Shown piece after piece: positions 32,397-41,594 of a stretch of 64,000 bases of DNA. This DNA comes from Actinoplanes octamycinicus (GTDB taxonomy: Bacteria; Actinomycetota; Actinomycetes; Mycobacteriales; Micromonosporaceae). The first letter of the stretch is position 1; every line of letters starts with the position of its first letter. The notes below the pieces were generated by a model. That model was given only the letters and a program-made list of their open reading frames with translations. It made no database searches and was not told the DNA's origin. Where the stretch lies: assembly GCF_014205225.1 (NCBI RefSeq), contig NZ_JACHNB010000001.1:6119501-6183500 (forward strand), read 5' to 3'. Made by a program: the position numbers and the translations under genes.

Positions 32397-32456
32397 AGTC
32401 AGGAAGTTTCCGCTGGCGTCCGCCATGCGAGTCGTGAGGAAGATGAGGAGCAGATC

Positions 32457-33389
32457 ATGAGAGTGCTGGTAGCGGGAGCGACCGGAGCGATGGGCAAGCA
32501 GCTGGTGCCGCGCTTGACCGGCGCCGGGTACGCGGTGTTCGCCATGACACGTCACGGCTCGGCCGAACCGAGCCTGGTGGAACTGGGTGCCGTGCCGATC
32601 GTCGCCGACGCGCTCGATCGCCGGCAGGTCGAGGCGGCCGTGCGCGAGGCCAAGCCGGACGTGATCGTCCATCAGCTGACCGCCATCGGTCACATCGACA
32701 CCCGGCACTTCGACCGCAGCTTCGCCGCCACCGACCGGCTGCGCATCGAGGGCACCGACAATCTGCTCGCGGCCGGCCGCGCCGCCGGGGTGCGCCGGTT
32801 CGTCGCGCAGAGCAACGGAGCCTTCACCTACGCCCGCACCGGTGGTCCGGTGAAGACCGAGCAGGATCCGCTGGACCCGGCGCCGGTCAAGCCGATGGCG
32901 GCGATGATCGCGGCGGTCCGGCATCTGGAGGACGCGGTGCTGGGCGCTGACTGGACCGAGGGGATCGTGCTGCGCTACGGCGCGTTCTACGGACCGGGCA
33001 CCTCGATGGCGCCCGGTTCCGCCCAGCTCGACGCGATCGGCAAGGGTAAGTTCCCGATCGTCGGCGACGGCGGCGGCGTGTGGTCGTTCGTCCACGTCGC
33101 CGACGCGGCGGAGGCGACCGTGGCGGCGATCCAGAAGGGCAGCCGCGGCGTCTACAACATCGTCGACGACGAACCCGCCCCGGTCGCCGAGTGGCTGCCG
33201 GAGGTGGCTCGCAAGCTGGGCGCTCGCAAGCCGATGCGGGTGCCGCGGTGGGTCGGACGGCTGGCCGCCGGGGAGGCCGGCGTGGTGCTGATGACCGAGT
33301 TGCGCGGCGCCTCGAACGCCAAGGCCAAACGGGAGCTGGACTGGCGGCCGGCGCATCCGTCCTGGCGTCAGGGCCTTCGGGTGTCGTGA
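32457..33389 (+). CDS. NAD(P)-dependent epimerase/dehydratase family oxidoreductase
   Basis: 310 residues from ATG 32457, after GATGAGGAG. The N-terminal MRVLVAGATGAMGKQLVPRL holds the Rossmann glycine motif of atypical/extended SDRs. The middle has FVAQSNGAFTYARTGG where a catalytic Tyr would lie, and LRYGAFYGPGTSMAPG is typical of the extended group. It probably acts on a sugar nucleotide or small carbonyl compound; induced, by inference, through the divergent TetR repressor. Confidence 0.88.
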   Translation: MRVLVAGATGAMGKQLVPRLTGAGYAVFAMTRHGSAEPSLVELGAVPIVADALDRRQVEAAVREAKPDVIVHQLTAIGHIDTRHFDRSFAATDRLRIEGTDNLLAAGRAAGVRRFVAQSNGAFTYARTGGPVKTEQDPLDPAPVKPMAAMIAAVRHLEDAVLGADWTEGIVLRYGAFYGPGTSMAPGSAQLDAIGKGKFPIVGDGGGVWSFVHVADAAEATVAAIQKGSRGVYNIVDDEPAPVAEWLPEVARKLGARKPMRVPRWVGRLAAGEAGVVLMTELRGASNAKAKRELDWRPAHPSWRQGLRVS

Positions 33390-33534
33390 TTCCGGCACCG
33401 ATCCGGACGCTTTGACGCGGGGGTGCCGGCGGCGCGTTCGTCGCCTGCACCCCCGGAACCCTGGCGAGCTCGCGGCGGGGGCGATCCGTGCCCCGTCGAG
33501 GGCGCTCGCCGATCGGCCTACGACGGGGGAGACG

Positions 33535-34188
33535 GTGCGAATCCTGCTGGTGGAGGACGATGTGCGGATCTCCTCGGCGATGAGTGCGATGCTCCGGCGC
33601 GGTGGCTATGAGGTGGAGCCCGCCGCGACGGCCGCGGCGGCGCTCGAGGCGGCCCCCTGCGACCTGGTTCTGCTCGAGCTCGACCTGCCCGACGGCGACG
33701 GCATCGAGGTGTGCCGGACGCTGCGCCGGCGTTGTGCCGAGCTGGGCATCATCGCGGTGACGGCGCGCGATGGGGAGCGGGATCGGGTCATCGGTCTGCG
33801 GGCGGGTGCGGACGACTATGTGGTCAAACCGTTCTCCATGGCCGAGCTGCAGGCACGCATCGAAGCGCTGCTGCGGCGGGGCGCCCGGCGTCACCCGGCG
33901 ATGCCCGGTGTCGTCGAGGTGGGCGGAGTCCGGATCGATCTGTCGGCGCGTACGGTCCGGGTCGACTCGGAGCCCGTCTCGCTGACCCGTAAGGAGTTCG
34001 ACGTTCTCGCGTCGCTGTCGCGTCAGCCGGGTGTCGCGCTCAGCTACGAACGGATCATGCTCGACGTGTGGCAGACCACCTGGTCCAGCCGCCATACGTT
34101 GGAGGTGCACGTGGCAGCCCTGCGGACGAAACTGGGCCGGCCCGAGTTGATCCAGACCGTACGGGGTGTCGGCTACCGCTTGGGATAG
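33535..34188 (+). CDS. OmpR-family response regulator with Glu at the phospho-acceptor position
   Basis: 217 residues from GTG 33535, after GGGGGAG; upstream in-frame sequence has no family character. Receiver domain: acidic pocket E7-D8-D9, switch Thr in IIAVTAR and Lys in VVKPFS are normal, but the phospho-acceptor strand reads LVLLELDLPDGDG, placing Glu48 where the family has Asp. Winged-helix DNA-binding domain at about 125-217 with LTRKEFDVLASL and TVRGVGYRLG. Glu can mimic a phosphorylated Asp, so the protein may be active without a kinase. No kinase gene is adjacent. Its paralogue at 36586-37245 keeps Asp. Confidence 0.9.
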   Translation: MRILLVEDDVRISSAMSAMLRRGGYEVEPAATAAAALEAAPCDLVLLELDLPDGDGIEVCRTLRRRCAELGIIAVTARDGERDRVIGLRAGADDYVVKPFSMAELQARIEALLRRGARRHPAMPGVVEVGGVRIDLSARTVRVDSEPVSLTRKEFDVLASLSRQPGVALSYERIMLDVWQTTWSSRHTLEVHVAALRTKLGRPELIQTVRGVGYRLG

Positions 34189-34550
34189 GCCGTCCGGGGT
34201 GCCGGCTCGCTGGTCCGGACCGGGCGCGGTTCGGGGGCTGCGGGACGATCCGCGAGCTTGAGCCAGACCGCTCCGGCGATGATCAGCGCGAGTCATCCGG
34301 CCTTGGCCGGGGTCAGGGTGTCGTCCAAGGAGGCCGGGCCCAGAAGCGCCGCCCAGGCAGCGCCGATGCCGGCCCAGACGGCGTAGCCGACGCTCACCTC
34401 GATGCTGCGCAGGGCGAGGCTGAGGGCCCACAGCGTCAGCGGGAAGAACACCACCGCCGTGAGCGACCACGTCCAGGAGGTGAAACCGCGGCTGCCGCCG
34501 ACGGACAGGGCGTAGCCGACCTCGAAGCCGCCGGCCAGCAGCAGGGTCAT
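34173..34550 (-). pseudogene. Small multidrug resistance (SMR/EmrE-like) pump gene with premature stop
   Basis: The first 85 codons encode three of the four SMR helices: LLLAGGFEVGYALS with the membrane-embedded Glu, LWALSLALRSIEVSVGYAVWAGIGA, and LTPAKAG. A TGA at 34293-34295 interrupts the frame exactly where the fourth helix begins; after it the same frame continues LALIIAGAVWLKLA, a normal fourth helix, and runs to TAG at 34173. One base change from TGG would give the stop. The tail overlaps the end of the response regulator gene by 16 nt. Unless the stop is read through, the pump should be non-functional. Confidence 0.8.
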
Positions 34551-34734
34551 GCTGCCCTGCCTGGAGGCGACGCCCCGCGTGGTCCACCGTCGGGCCCTGC
34601 CCCGCCGCGGACCGGCCCGCCCCGGCTCCGGGCCGGAGCGGGGATCGCGCTGATACCGGCCATGGCCGAGGCGGATCGTGACTCGCGCTGCCGGGCCTAC
34701 CGGCGGTGACGGGAGACCACGGGCCTGTGGGGCA

Positions 34735-35736
34735 TCAGGCCGGTGCGCCGCCGTAGAGCCGGTAGGTGGCGAGAACGTTGAGCCGGTGCAGGTTCTGGCA
34801 CAGCGCCCGTATCCCGGCCTCGGCCGTCCCGGGCGGAAGCCGGTACGCCGACAGCGCCGTGACCAAACCCGGGTCGAGCGACTGTGCCCACGGGTCGGTG
34901 CAGGTCCGGATGGTCCGGTCCAGCGTGAGTCCCTGCCGGACGGCGCTCGCCACCTCGTCGTCGAGCCGTTCGAGGTACGCGGTCAGCGCGTCGATGGCGG
35001 TGGCCGCGTCCCCCATCGGGCCGTGCCCGGGGACGATCGTCCGGACGTCGGGCAGCGCCTGTCGCATGGCCTGCAGCGTGCGCAGATAGGGTTGCGGTCC
35101 GCCCTGCAGCAGCATGTGCGCGATGCCCGCGTGGCACAGCAGGTTGCCGGTCCACGCCACCCCGGCGTCGGGCACGTGCACCACGGTGTCGCCGGGCCCG
35201 TTGCCCGGCCCGAAATGCCACAGCTCGACGACGCGCCCGCCCAGGTCGATCTCGGCGCGGCCGTCGAACACCACATCCGGTCGCCGCCAGGAGGTCACGG
35301 CGTCGAGTATCGCCTCGTCGCCGTACATGTTGGCGCCGCGCACGTCCTTCTCGAAGTCCAGGTCGGTCATCGCGTCCCGGTTGGCGCGCGAGGAGACCAC
35401 CACGGTCCCGGGGCCGAACGCCGCATTGCCGAACGTGTGATCGCCGTGGTACGTCGTGTTGACCAGGTAGCGCAGCGGGGAGTCGGTCAGCTCGGCGACC
35501 CGATCCTGGATCAGGCGTGCCACCTCGGGGGTGATGCCGGCATCGACGACCAGCGCGGCGTCCCGGCCGGCGATCACGCCGTTGTTGTCCTTCGGCGGCG
35601 TCGTGGCCATCAGCGCGAACACTCCGCCGGCCAGTTCCCGCGGTCGCAGCCGGAGTCCTCGCGGTGACAGGTTCGGGCCGGCGTAGGCGTCCGGCCGTTC
35701 GGTGATTTCCCGGTCCGGGATGTGGTGGAGGTTCAT
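34735..35736 (-). CDS. Metallo-beta-lactamase-fold protein with altered metal site
   Basis: 333 residues from ATG 35736, which overlaps the upstream gene by 4 nt. The MBL fold is clear: NNGVIAGRDAALVVDAG, the motif NTTYHGDHTFGN, and the late VPGHGPMGD. Several expected zinc ligands are changed: the first His of HxHxDH is Thr, the region usually GHTPGD reads GPGNGPGD, and the bridging Asp of TGD is Asn in WTGNLL. The protein may bind one metal or another metal, or have lost hydrolase activity. Co-transcribed with an HXXEE membrane protein. Confidence 0.85.
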   Translation of the reverse strand: MNLHHIPDREITERPDAYAGPNLSPRGLRLRPRELAGGVFALMATTPPKDNNGVIAGRDAALVVDAGITPEVARLIQDRVAELTDSPLRYLVNTTYHGDHTFGNAAFGPGTVVVSSRANRDAMTDLDFEKDVRGANMYGDEAILDAVTSWRRPDVVFDGRAEIDLGGRVVELWHFGPGNGPGDTVVHVPDAGVAWTGNLLCHAGIAHMLLQGGPQPYLRTLQAMRQALPDVRTIVPGHGPMGDAATAIDALTAYLERLDDEVASAVRQGLTLDRTIRTCTDPWAQSLDPGLVTALSAYRLPPGTAEAGIRALCQNLHRLNVLATYRLYGGAPA

Positions 35737-36344
35737 CGGGCCGTCGCCGCCTCGGTGACCGGAGCGAGGGTGACGGTTGAGGACAGCCGGTCGGGCAGCG
35801 TGGCGGTCCACAGCCGGTAGACGAGGAGCGGACCTATGATCCAGTACCCGAGCGCGGTGTAGAAGCCCGGGAAGCTGAGGTCGCCGGCGATCAGGTCGTA
35901 GGCGATGTGGCCGATGGCGTTGCCCATGGCTCCCATCACGGCGAAGAACCAGGCGATCAGCAGCGGCACGCGCCAGCCGCGGTAGATGGCGAGGGCGCCG
36001 ATGGCGAAGGCGGCGTAGGAGATCATGTTGATCCAGACGAACTTGTTCAAGGTCATCGCCTGTGCGCCGAACACCTCGGTCGGCCAGCGACGGTGGAATC
36101 CGTTGGTGAACTCCTCGGCGAAGTGCAGAAATTGCCACGCCATGCCGACGAGGTAGACCGGCAGCACCTTGGCCGGGTCCGGGCGGCGCCGGTTGGTGGT
36201 CATCAGGTGCGCCGCGTAGGCGATCACCATGGCCGGGATGAACGTCCACCACAACGCCGAGCCCGGCGAGAGCCAGGCGAACAGGGCGATCAGCGCGGCG
36301 GCGATGACGCCGGCCGCGATCGCGGTCTTTCGAGTATCGGACAC
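35733..36344 (-). CDS. HXXEE-domain multi-pass membrane protein
   Basis: 203 residues from GTG 36344 after TGAGGAG. About five to six membrane helices. The eponymous motif is QFLHFAEEFTNGF (His-x-x-Glu-Glu, about 72-76), and FAVMGAMGNAIGHIAYDL provides the second conserved His. The function of the family is unknown; the buried His and Glu residues suggest metal binding or membrane catalysis. It directly precedes and overlaps the MBL gene. The upstream gap 36345-36585 shows no gene. Confidence 0.82.
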   Translation of the reverse strand: MSDTRKTAIAAGVIAAALIALFAWLSPGSALWWTFIPAMVIAYAAHLMTTNRRRPDPAKVLPVYLVGMAWQFLHFAEEFTNGFHRRWPTEVFGAQAMTLNKFVWINMISYAAFAIGALAIYRGWRVPLLIAWFFAVMGAMGNAIGHIAYDLIAGDLSFPGFYTALGYWIIGPLLVYRLWTATLPDRLSSTVTLAPVTEAATAR

Positions 36345-36585
36345 GGTCGTGTCTCCTCAGGAAGGGCGGCTGGGTGTGGTGCGCGAACCGGCGATCCGTG
36401 ACGACTCCTGCGGTGCGGAACGGCACGGGGGTTTCCCGGCCCGCCGGTCGAGGGCTCGGACCCCTGGCGACGATCATGGCAGTGCGCCCAGTCGTGACCG
36501 AGCCGGAGACGCTGGAATTGATCGAGTCTTGAGCACCGGTGTGCGGGGACTCCCGGTGCCGGCCGCCGGTTGTCCGGAATGCCGG

Positions 36586-37245
36586 TCACTCCGGCAGGAG
36601 GCGGTAGCCCACTCCCCGCACGGTCTCCACCCGCCCCGGCTTGTCCAGCTTCAGGCGCAGCGACGCCACATGCACCTGGAGGGTGTGCTTGCCCGACCAG
36701 ACGCTTCGCCAGACGTCCAGCATGATGCGCTTGCTCGGGACCACCGCGCCCGGCTGGCGCGCCAGCGAGGCGAGGATGTCGAACTCCTTGCGGGTCAGCG
36801 GGGCCGGCTCACCGTCCACCGTGACCGTCCGGGCGGCGTAGTCGATGCGTACCGGTCCGCACTCGACCACCTCGCTGTCCGGCCGGGCCCGGTGGGTGGA
36901 CCGGCGCAGCAGCGCCTCGATGCGCGCCTGCAGCTCCGCCATGGAGAACGGTTTCACCACGTAATCGTCGGCTCCGGCCCGCAGACCGGTCACGCGGTCA
37001 CGTTCCTCGCCACGCGCGGTCACCACGATGATGGCGACGCCGGCGTCGCGGGCGCGTAGCTCGCGACACACCTGCAAGCCGTCCCCGTCGGGCAGCCGGA
37101 GATCGAGCAGCACGAGGTCGCACGATGCGGCGGCCAGCGCGGCCGCGGCGGTGGCGGCTTGTTCCACCTCGTATCCGTGACGCTGCAACATCACCGTCAT
37201 CATCGTGCTGACCCGCCGGTCATCCTCGACGAGCAGTATCCGCAT
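36586..37245 (-). CDS. OmpR-family response regulator
   Basis: 219 residues from ATG 37245, after AAGGAACGGG. Receiver: E7-D8-D9, phospho-acceptor Asp48 in LVLLDLRLPDGDG, Thr in IIVVTAR and Lys in VVKPFS. Winged helix at about 125-219 (LTRKEFDILASL, ETVRGVGYRLLPE). It is closely similar to the regulator at 33535-34188 along its whole length, so the two arose by duplication, but this one keeps the normal Asp. No kinase gene lies beside it. Confidence 0.93.
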   Translation of the reverse strand: MRILLVEDDRRVSTMMTVMLQRHGYEVEQAATAAAALAAASCDLVLLDLRLPDGDGLQVCRELRARDAGVAIIVVTARGEERDRVTGLRAGADDYVVKPFSMAELQARIEALLRRSTHRARPDSEVVECGPVRIDYAARTVTVDGEPAPLTRKEFDILASLARQPGAVVPSKRIMLDVWRSVWSGKHTLQVHVASLRLKLDKPGRVETVRGVGYRLLPE

Positions 37246-37559
37246 GGAGCCCGTTCCTTCTGCAACGCTCGGCCGTGAGCTGCCCCGGTCCGCGCTGGTC
37301 GCGCTGTCGCTGGACGGGGAGCGCGCGCACCACTCCGCTTCCCTCACGCGCACAAGACAGCGCAGATCCGTCGGGCATGACGCGGCGTGGCGTGGATCAC
37401 CCGGTCGCGCTGACCCCCTCGGACGGGATGCCGCCTGCATCCGGATGGAGATCGTCGCCACCGGCATGACCCATCTCGATCACCACCCACCTGGTACGAA
37501 GGTGGCGGACCGGCCGGCGCTGCCGCTTCCGGCGAGCCGGCCCTCGTGCCGCCCGGGAT
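37246..37559. other. Gap without a supported gene
   Basis: No frame has coding character on either strand. Near its right end a 6-bp dyad CCACCT/AGGTGG with 7-nt loop (37487-37505) may terminate the lipoprotein message. The left part presumably carries the promoter of the response regulator. Confidence 0.5.
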
Positions 37560-38192
37560 TCAGTACACGCGCGGGCCCGATTCGGTGGCTCGGACCGGAT
37601 CGGCGAACCCGGTCGGCTGATCGCCTTTGCCGACTACCTCGCAGCTGTACTGGCTCCGCACGTTCAGCGGGGCGAGCACCGCCGGCGGGATGTCGTTGCA
37701 CAACGCGTAGTCGATGGTGTCCCGGAAGTTGCCGTAGAGGACCCGCGCCACGCCTTCCTTGGTGATCAGGCCCTGGTCCGGGGTCGCGTCGAAGGAGACA
37801 TAGTCCTGCGACCACCCCGGCTTGTCGCCGAGCGTGACGTCCCAGGTGACCGCCAGGCCCCGGTAGGTCGCCCGGCAAGTGACCTTGGTGCCCGCCGTTC
37901 CGCTGATCCGCTCGGGACAGACCGCGGTGGTGTCCCCGGCCGCGGAGGCCATCTGCAGCGTCTTCTTGCGGAGCTCGTACTCCAGGTTCTCGCTGAGCGA
38001 CGCGTTCGCCCCGGGCGAGGGGGAGGGCTCCAGCGCTGGCGTGCCCTGCGGCCGGTCGATCCGCTGCGGCAGCACGGCATGGCTGGGCGGGCTCTCCGCG
38101 ACCGAGTCGTCGGAGCCGGATTCCGAGCCGTCCCCGCACCCCGCCAGCACCACACTGACCACGCCCAGGACCGCGAGCCTCTTACCACGCAC
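37560..38192 (-). CDS. Lipoprotein with DUF4333-like domain
   Basis: 210 residues from GTG 38192. Signal KRLAVLGVVSVVLAGC ends in the lipobox LAGC, so mature protein starts at the lipidated Cys. A Ser/Asp/Pro-rich linker of about 55 residues leads to a domain with AVCPERISGTAGTKVTCRATY and VTWDVTLGDKPGW, the pattern of DUF4333 with its Cys pair. A second Cys pair lies in YALCNDIPP and YSCEVVG. Outer membrane-surface location; function unknown. Confidence 0.82.
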   Translation of the reverse strand: MRGKRLAVLGVVSVVLAGCGDGSESGSDDSVAESPPSHAVLPQRIDRPQGTPALEPSPSPGANASLSENLEYELRKKTLQMASAAGDTTAVCPERISGTAGTKVTCRATYRGLAVTWDVTLGDKPGWSQDYVSFDATPDQGLITKEGVARVLYGNFRDTIDYALCNDIPPAVLAPLNVRSQYSCEVVGKGDQPTGFADPVRATESGPRVY

Positions 38193-38322
38193 AGCCGATT
38201 CACCCGTCCGATCTCGACATGTCGACCGCGGCGGTGCCACAGTCGACGGACCCAGAAATCGTGGATCATCGGCCGGACGTCGACCTCACGGTGGCGATGG
38301 AAATTGACGCAATCTTGCGGTC

Positions 38323-38448
38323 GTGCCACCGGCCCGGTCCCTGTTCCGCTGGCGTGACAGCGGAGCGGTCCGCTACGCGATCCAGCTCGGCCCCGACGAC
38401 CCGGCCACACCGATCACCGGCTTCCGGAAAGCCCTCACCGGTCGCTGA
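38323..38448 (+). CDS. Possible 41-residue protein or gene tail
   Basis: GTG 38323 opens a short frame reading SLFRWRDSGAVRYAIQLGP and ending FRKALTGR. Codons are G/C-ending and the sequence looks like the end of a globular protein, so this may be a small protein or the remnant of a larger gene. No ribosome-binding site is evident. Confidence 0.3.
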   Translation: MPPARSLFRWRDSGAVRYAIQLGPDDPATPITGFRKALTGR

Positions 38449-38489
38449 AAGGCGTGGATCGCGCAGCTGCGCTGCGTTACGGTGCTGCG

Positions 38490-39317
38490 ATGCAGGCGGA
38501 CGAGGCCCACCGGGCACGACGAGCAGCCGTCTCCATCGCCGCCTCGCTGGGCCTGACCGCCCATCACGCCACCGTCCTGCACGACTCGAACAAGCTCACC
38601 CTCCGCCTGCAGCCCTGCGACGTGCTGGCCCGGGTAGCACCCGCGACGCATCAGGGCGCCCTGCTCGAAGTGCGAATCGCTCGGCGACTCGCCGAGGCGG
38701 GATGCCCGGTGGCAACGCTGATCGCCCCCGAGGTTTTCGTCCGGGACGACTACGAGGTCACGCTCTGGACCTACTACGAGCCGGTGACCACTCCAGCGAT
38801 CCGAGCCTCGGACTACGCCCGGGCGCTCGAACACCTGCACGCCGGAATGCGCGGGGTCGACCTGCCCACCCCGCATTTCACCGACCGGGTAGCCGAGGCC
38901 CAGGCACTCGTCGCCGACCGCGACCGCACGCCGCGACTGGCCGACGCGGACCGGGTCTTTCTTGCCGGCACGCTGGACCGCCTGCGCCGGGCGGTCGCCG
39001 GCAGCGGCCGGCCCGAGCAGCTGCTGCACGGTGAACCGCACCCGGGCAACCTGCTCCGCACCGCGACCGGGCCGCTCTTCATCGACTTCGAGACGTGCTG
39101 CCGGGGTCCGATCGAGTTCGATCTGGCCCACGCACCCGACGAGGTCGGGGACCACTACCCGGGTGTCGACCACCACCTGCTCCGGGACTGCCGGACCCTG
39201 ATGCTGGCGATGATCACCACGTGGCGCTGGGATCGCGACGATCTTTTCCCGGACGGTCACCGGCTCGGCGTCGAGTGGCTGAGCGAGCTCCGTGATGGCG
39301 GGCCGCCCCTACCCTGA
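38490..39317 (+). CDS. Aminoglycoside phosphotransferase-fold (APH) protein
   Basis: 275 residues from ATG 38490. The kinase-like catalytic loop reads LLHGEPHPGNLL (about 182-193), with Glu in place of the usual Asp of HGDxHxxN, and the metal-binding DFE motif is FIDFETCCRGP. The N-lobe is short. The APH fold covers antibiotic kinases and metabolic small-molecule kinases; nothing in the context shows the substrate, and the Asp-to-Glu change could reduce activity. Confidence 0.8.
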   Translation: MQADEAHRARRAAVSIAASLGLTAHHATVLHDSNKLTLRLQPCDVLARVAPATHQGALLEVRIARRLAEAGCPVATLIAPEVFVRDDYEVTLWTYYEPVTTPAIRASDYARALEHLHAGMRGVDLPTPHFTDRVAEAQALVADRDRTPRLADADRVFLAGTLDRLRRAVAGSGRPEQLLHGEPHPGNLLRTATGPLFIDFETCCRGPIEFDLAHAPDEVGDHYPGVDHHLLRDCRTLMLAMITTWRWDRDDLFPDGHRLGVEWLSELRDGGPPLP

Positions 39318-39341
39318 GGCCACTCCACGGGGGAGGGTCTC

Positions 39342-40025
39342 ATGCAGTTGACCGAGGTCAGCATGTTCGGCGTCCGATCTTCCGTCATCACGTTCGCGCG
39401 TCGGGCACAACCGTTGCGATTCGTGCTCGTCCCGACTGTTCATATCGGGCGGCCGGACTACTACCGGCAGATCGCCCGGAGGCTGGTGCAGTGCCGGCTG
39501 ATCGTCGCCGAGACCTACGACGGCCCGAGCTCGACCGGGCTCGCCTACGTCACCGCCATGCGGCTGACGCTGCAACCGCAGGCCCGCGACCTGGTCCACC
39601 AGGACATCGACTATCGGTCGCTGGGTGTCCCGACGGTCTGGCCGGACGGCCACCCGAGTCCGGGACGGCGTGACCGCCTGCCGGTGTCGGGCTGGGCCGA
39701 CCTGGCGTTCCTGGTTCCCTACCTGACCGTGACCATGGCGGTCGGCGGCCGGAACTGGCTGCTGCGCCGCAATTTCGAGGTCAGCGACGACAGTGATCTC
39801 CGGTTGGCCCGGATCGGCTGGCTCAACCGGATGTTCCTCGACGACCGGGACAAGCTGCTGGTCGCCGAGCTGGAGCGGATCCACGCCGAGCACCGCGACG
39901 AGCCGGGCGAGGTGGCGGTGGTCTACGGCGCCGCGCACATGCCGGCCGTGGTCCAGGCGCTCGCCGGGCGGCTCGGCTACCGCCCGCTGCGCGGCGGCGA
40001 CTGGCTCACCGCGATCGACTTCTGA
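39342..40025 (+). CDS. TraB/GumN-like (TIKI superfamily) protein
   Basis: 227 residues. RFVLVPTVHIGRPDYYRQI carries the first conserved His, LIVAETYDGP the conserved Glu, and VAVVYGAAHMPAVVQAL the second glycine-His motif, which together are the signature of the TraB/PrgY/GumN superfamily. These are thought to be metal-dependent proteases or peptide regulators. The middle holds a hydrophobic segment (WADLAFLVPYLTVTMAVGG) that may touch the membrane. No pathway context; convergent with the IclR gene, 7 nt apart. Confidence 0.75.
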   Translation: MQLTEVSMFGVRSSVITFARRAQPLRFVLVPTVHIGRPDYYRQIARRLVQCRLIVAETYDGPSSTGLAYVTAMRLTLQPQARDLVHQDIDYRSLGVPTVWPDGHPSPGRRDRLPVSGWADLAFLVPYLTVTMAVGGRNWLLRRNFEVSDDSDLRLARIGWLNRMFLDDRDKLLVAELERIHAEHRDEPGEVAVVYGAAHMPAVVQALAGRLGYRPLRGGDWLTAIDF

Positions 40026-40032
40026 AGCCGGC

Positions 40033-40806
40033 TCAGCCGCGCCGGGCGATCCGCTGGGTCAGCGTGTGCGCGGCCTCCAGCAGCAGCGCCCCCAGCTGCC
40101 CGGTGCGCTCCCCGTTGAAGCGGGACTCCACCCCGGTCAGGCTCAGCGCCCAGGCCGGCGACCCGGTCCGGTCGAACACGACAGCGCCGACCCCCCAACT
40201 GCCCGGCACGATCAGACCCGGGTTCACCGCGTACCCCCGCCGCCGCGTGGCCGCCACCCGCCGCGACAACGGCCCGACCTCGTGCTGCGCCCCGTAGACC
40301 GCCGCCAGCTCCTGACCCCGCGACCGTACATAAGCCTCGGCATCCTCGAGCGGCAGCAACGCCAGGATCGCCAGGCCCGCCGAGGCCACCCCGAGCGGGA
40401 ACCGGATCCCTTCGTGCAGCACGTGCGACCGCAGCGGGAAGCTGCCCTCCTCGCCGGCCAGGCACACCGTCTCGTCGCCGCGCCGGGCCGAGAAGAACGC
40501 ACTCTCCCCGGTGGTCACCGCCAGCGACCGCAGGATCTCCCGGGCCGTCGACGTCACGTCGTAGCGTTCCGCCGCCACCGACCCGAGCAGGAACAGTTCC
40601 GGCCCGAGATACCACCGGCCCCGCCGCGCGTCCCGGTCGACGAAACCCTCCTCGGCGAGCGCGGCGAGGACGCGCTGCGCGGTGGACCGGGGCAGCCCGG
40701 TGGCCGCCGCCACTTCCACCGTCGTCACCCCGTCGGCCGCTCCCGACCCGACCCGGCGGAGCACCGCTGCCATCCGCGCGACCAACTGTGACCCCTGCAT
40801 GCTCAC
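40033..40806 (-). CDS. IclR family transcriptional regulator
   Basis: 257 residues from GTG 40806 (ATG 40800 is an alternative). N-terminal winged helix-turn-helix at about 10-70 (TTVEVAAATGLPRSTAQRVL, then EEGFVDRD), effector domain from about 85 (SLAVTTGESAFFSAR, HEGIRFPLGVASAG). It is divergent to the CoA-transferase/thiolase operon and, as usual for IclR proteins, probably senses a carboxylic-acid intermediate of that pathway. Confidence 0.92.
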   Translation of the reverse strand: MSMQGSQLVARMAAVLRRVGSGAADGVTTVEVAAATGLPRSTAQRVLAALAEEGFVDRDARRGRWYLGPELFLLGSVAAERYDVTSTAREILRSLAVTTGESAFFSARRGDETVCLAGEEGSFPLRSHVLHEGIRFPLGVASAGLAILALLPLEDAEAYVRSRGQELAAVYGAQHEVGPLSRRVAATRRRGYAVNPGLIVPGSWGVGAVVFDRTGSPAWALSLTGVESRFNGERTGQLGALLLEAAHTLTQRIARRG

Positions 40807-40816
40807 ATTATGGGCA

Positions 40817-40832
40817 CGTGACGCCGGTCACG
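40817..40832. promoter_or_regulatory. Palindrome between IclR gene and CoA-transferase operon
   Basis: CGTGAC-GCCG-GTCACG is a perfect dyad in the 83-nt gap and is a candidate IclR site. Confidence 0.45.
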
Positions 40833-40889
40833 GCCGCCAGGTGATCAATCCGGGGGTCAGAAACGTCGATGTGCCTACCGTCCCGCGCC

Positions 40890-41580
<691 letters not shown>

Positions 41581-41594
<14 letters not shown>

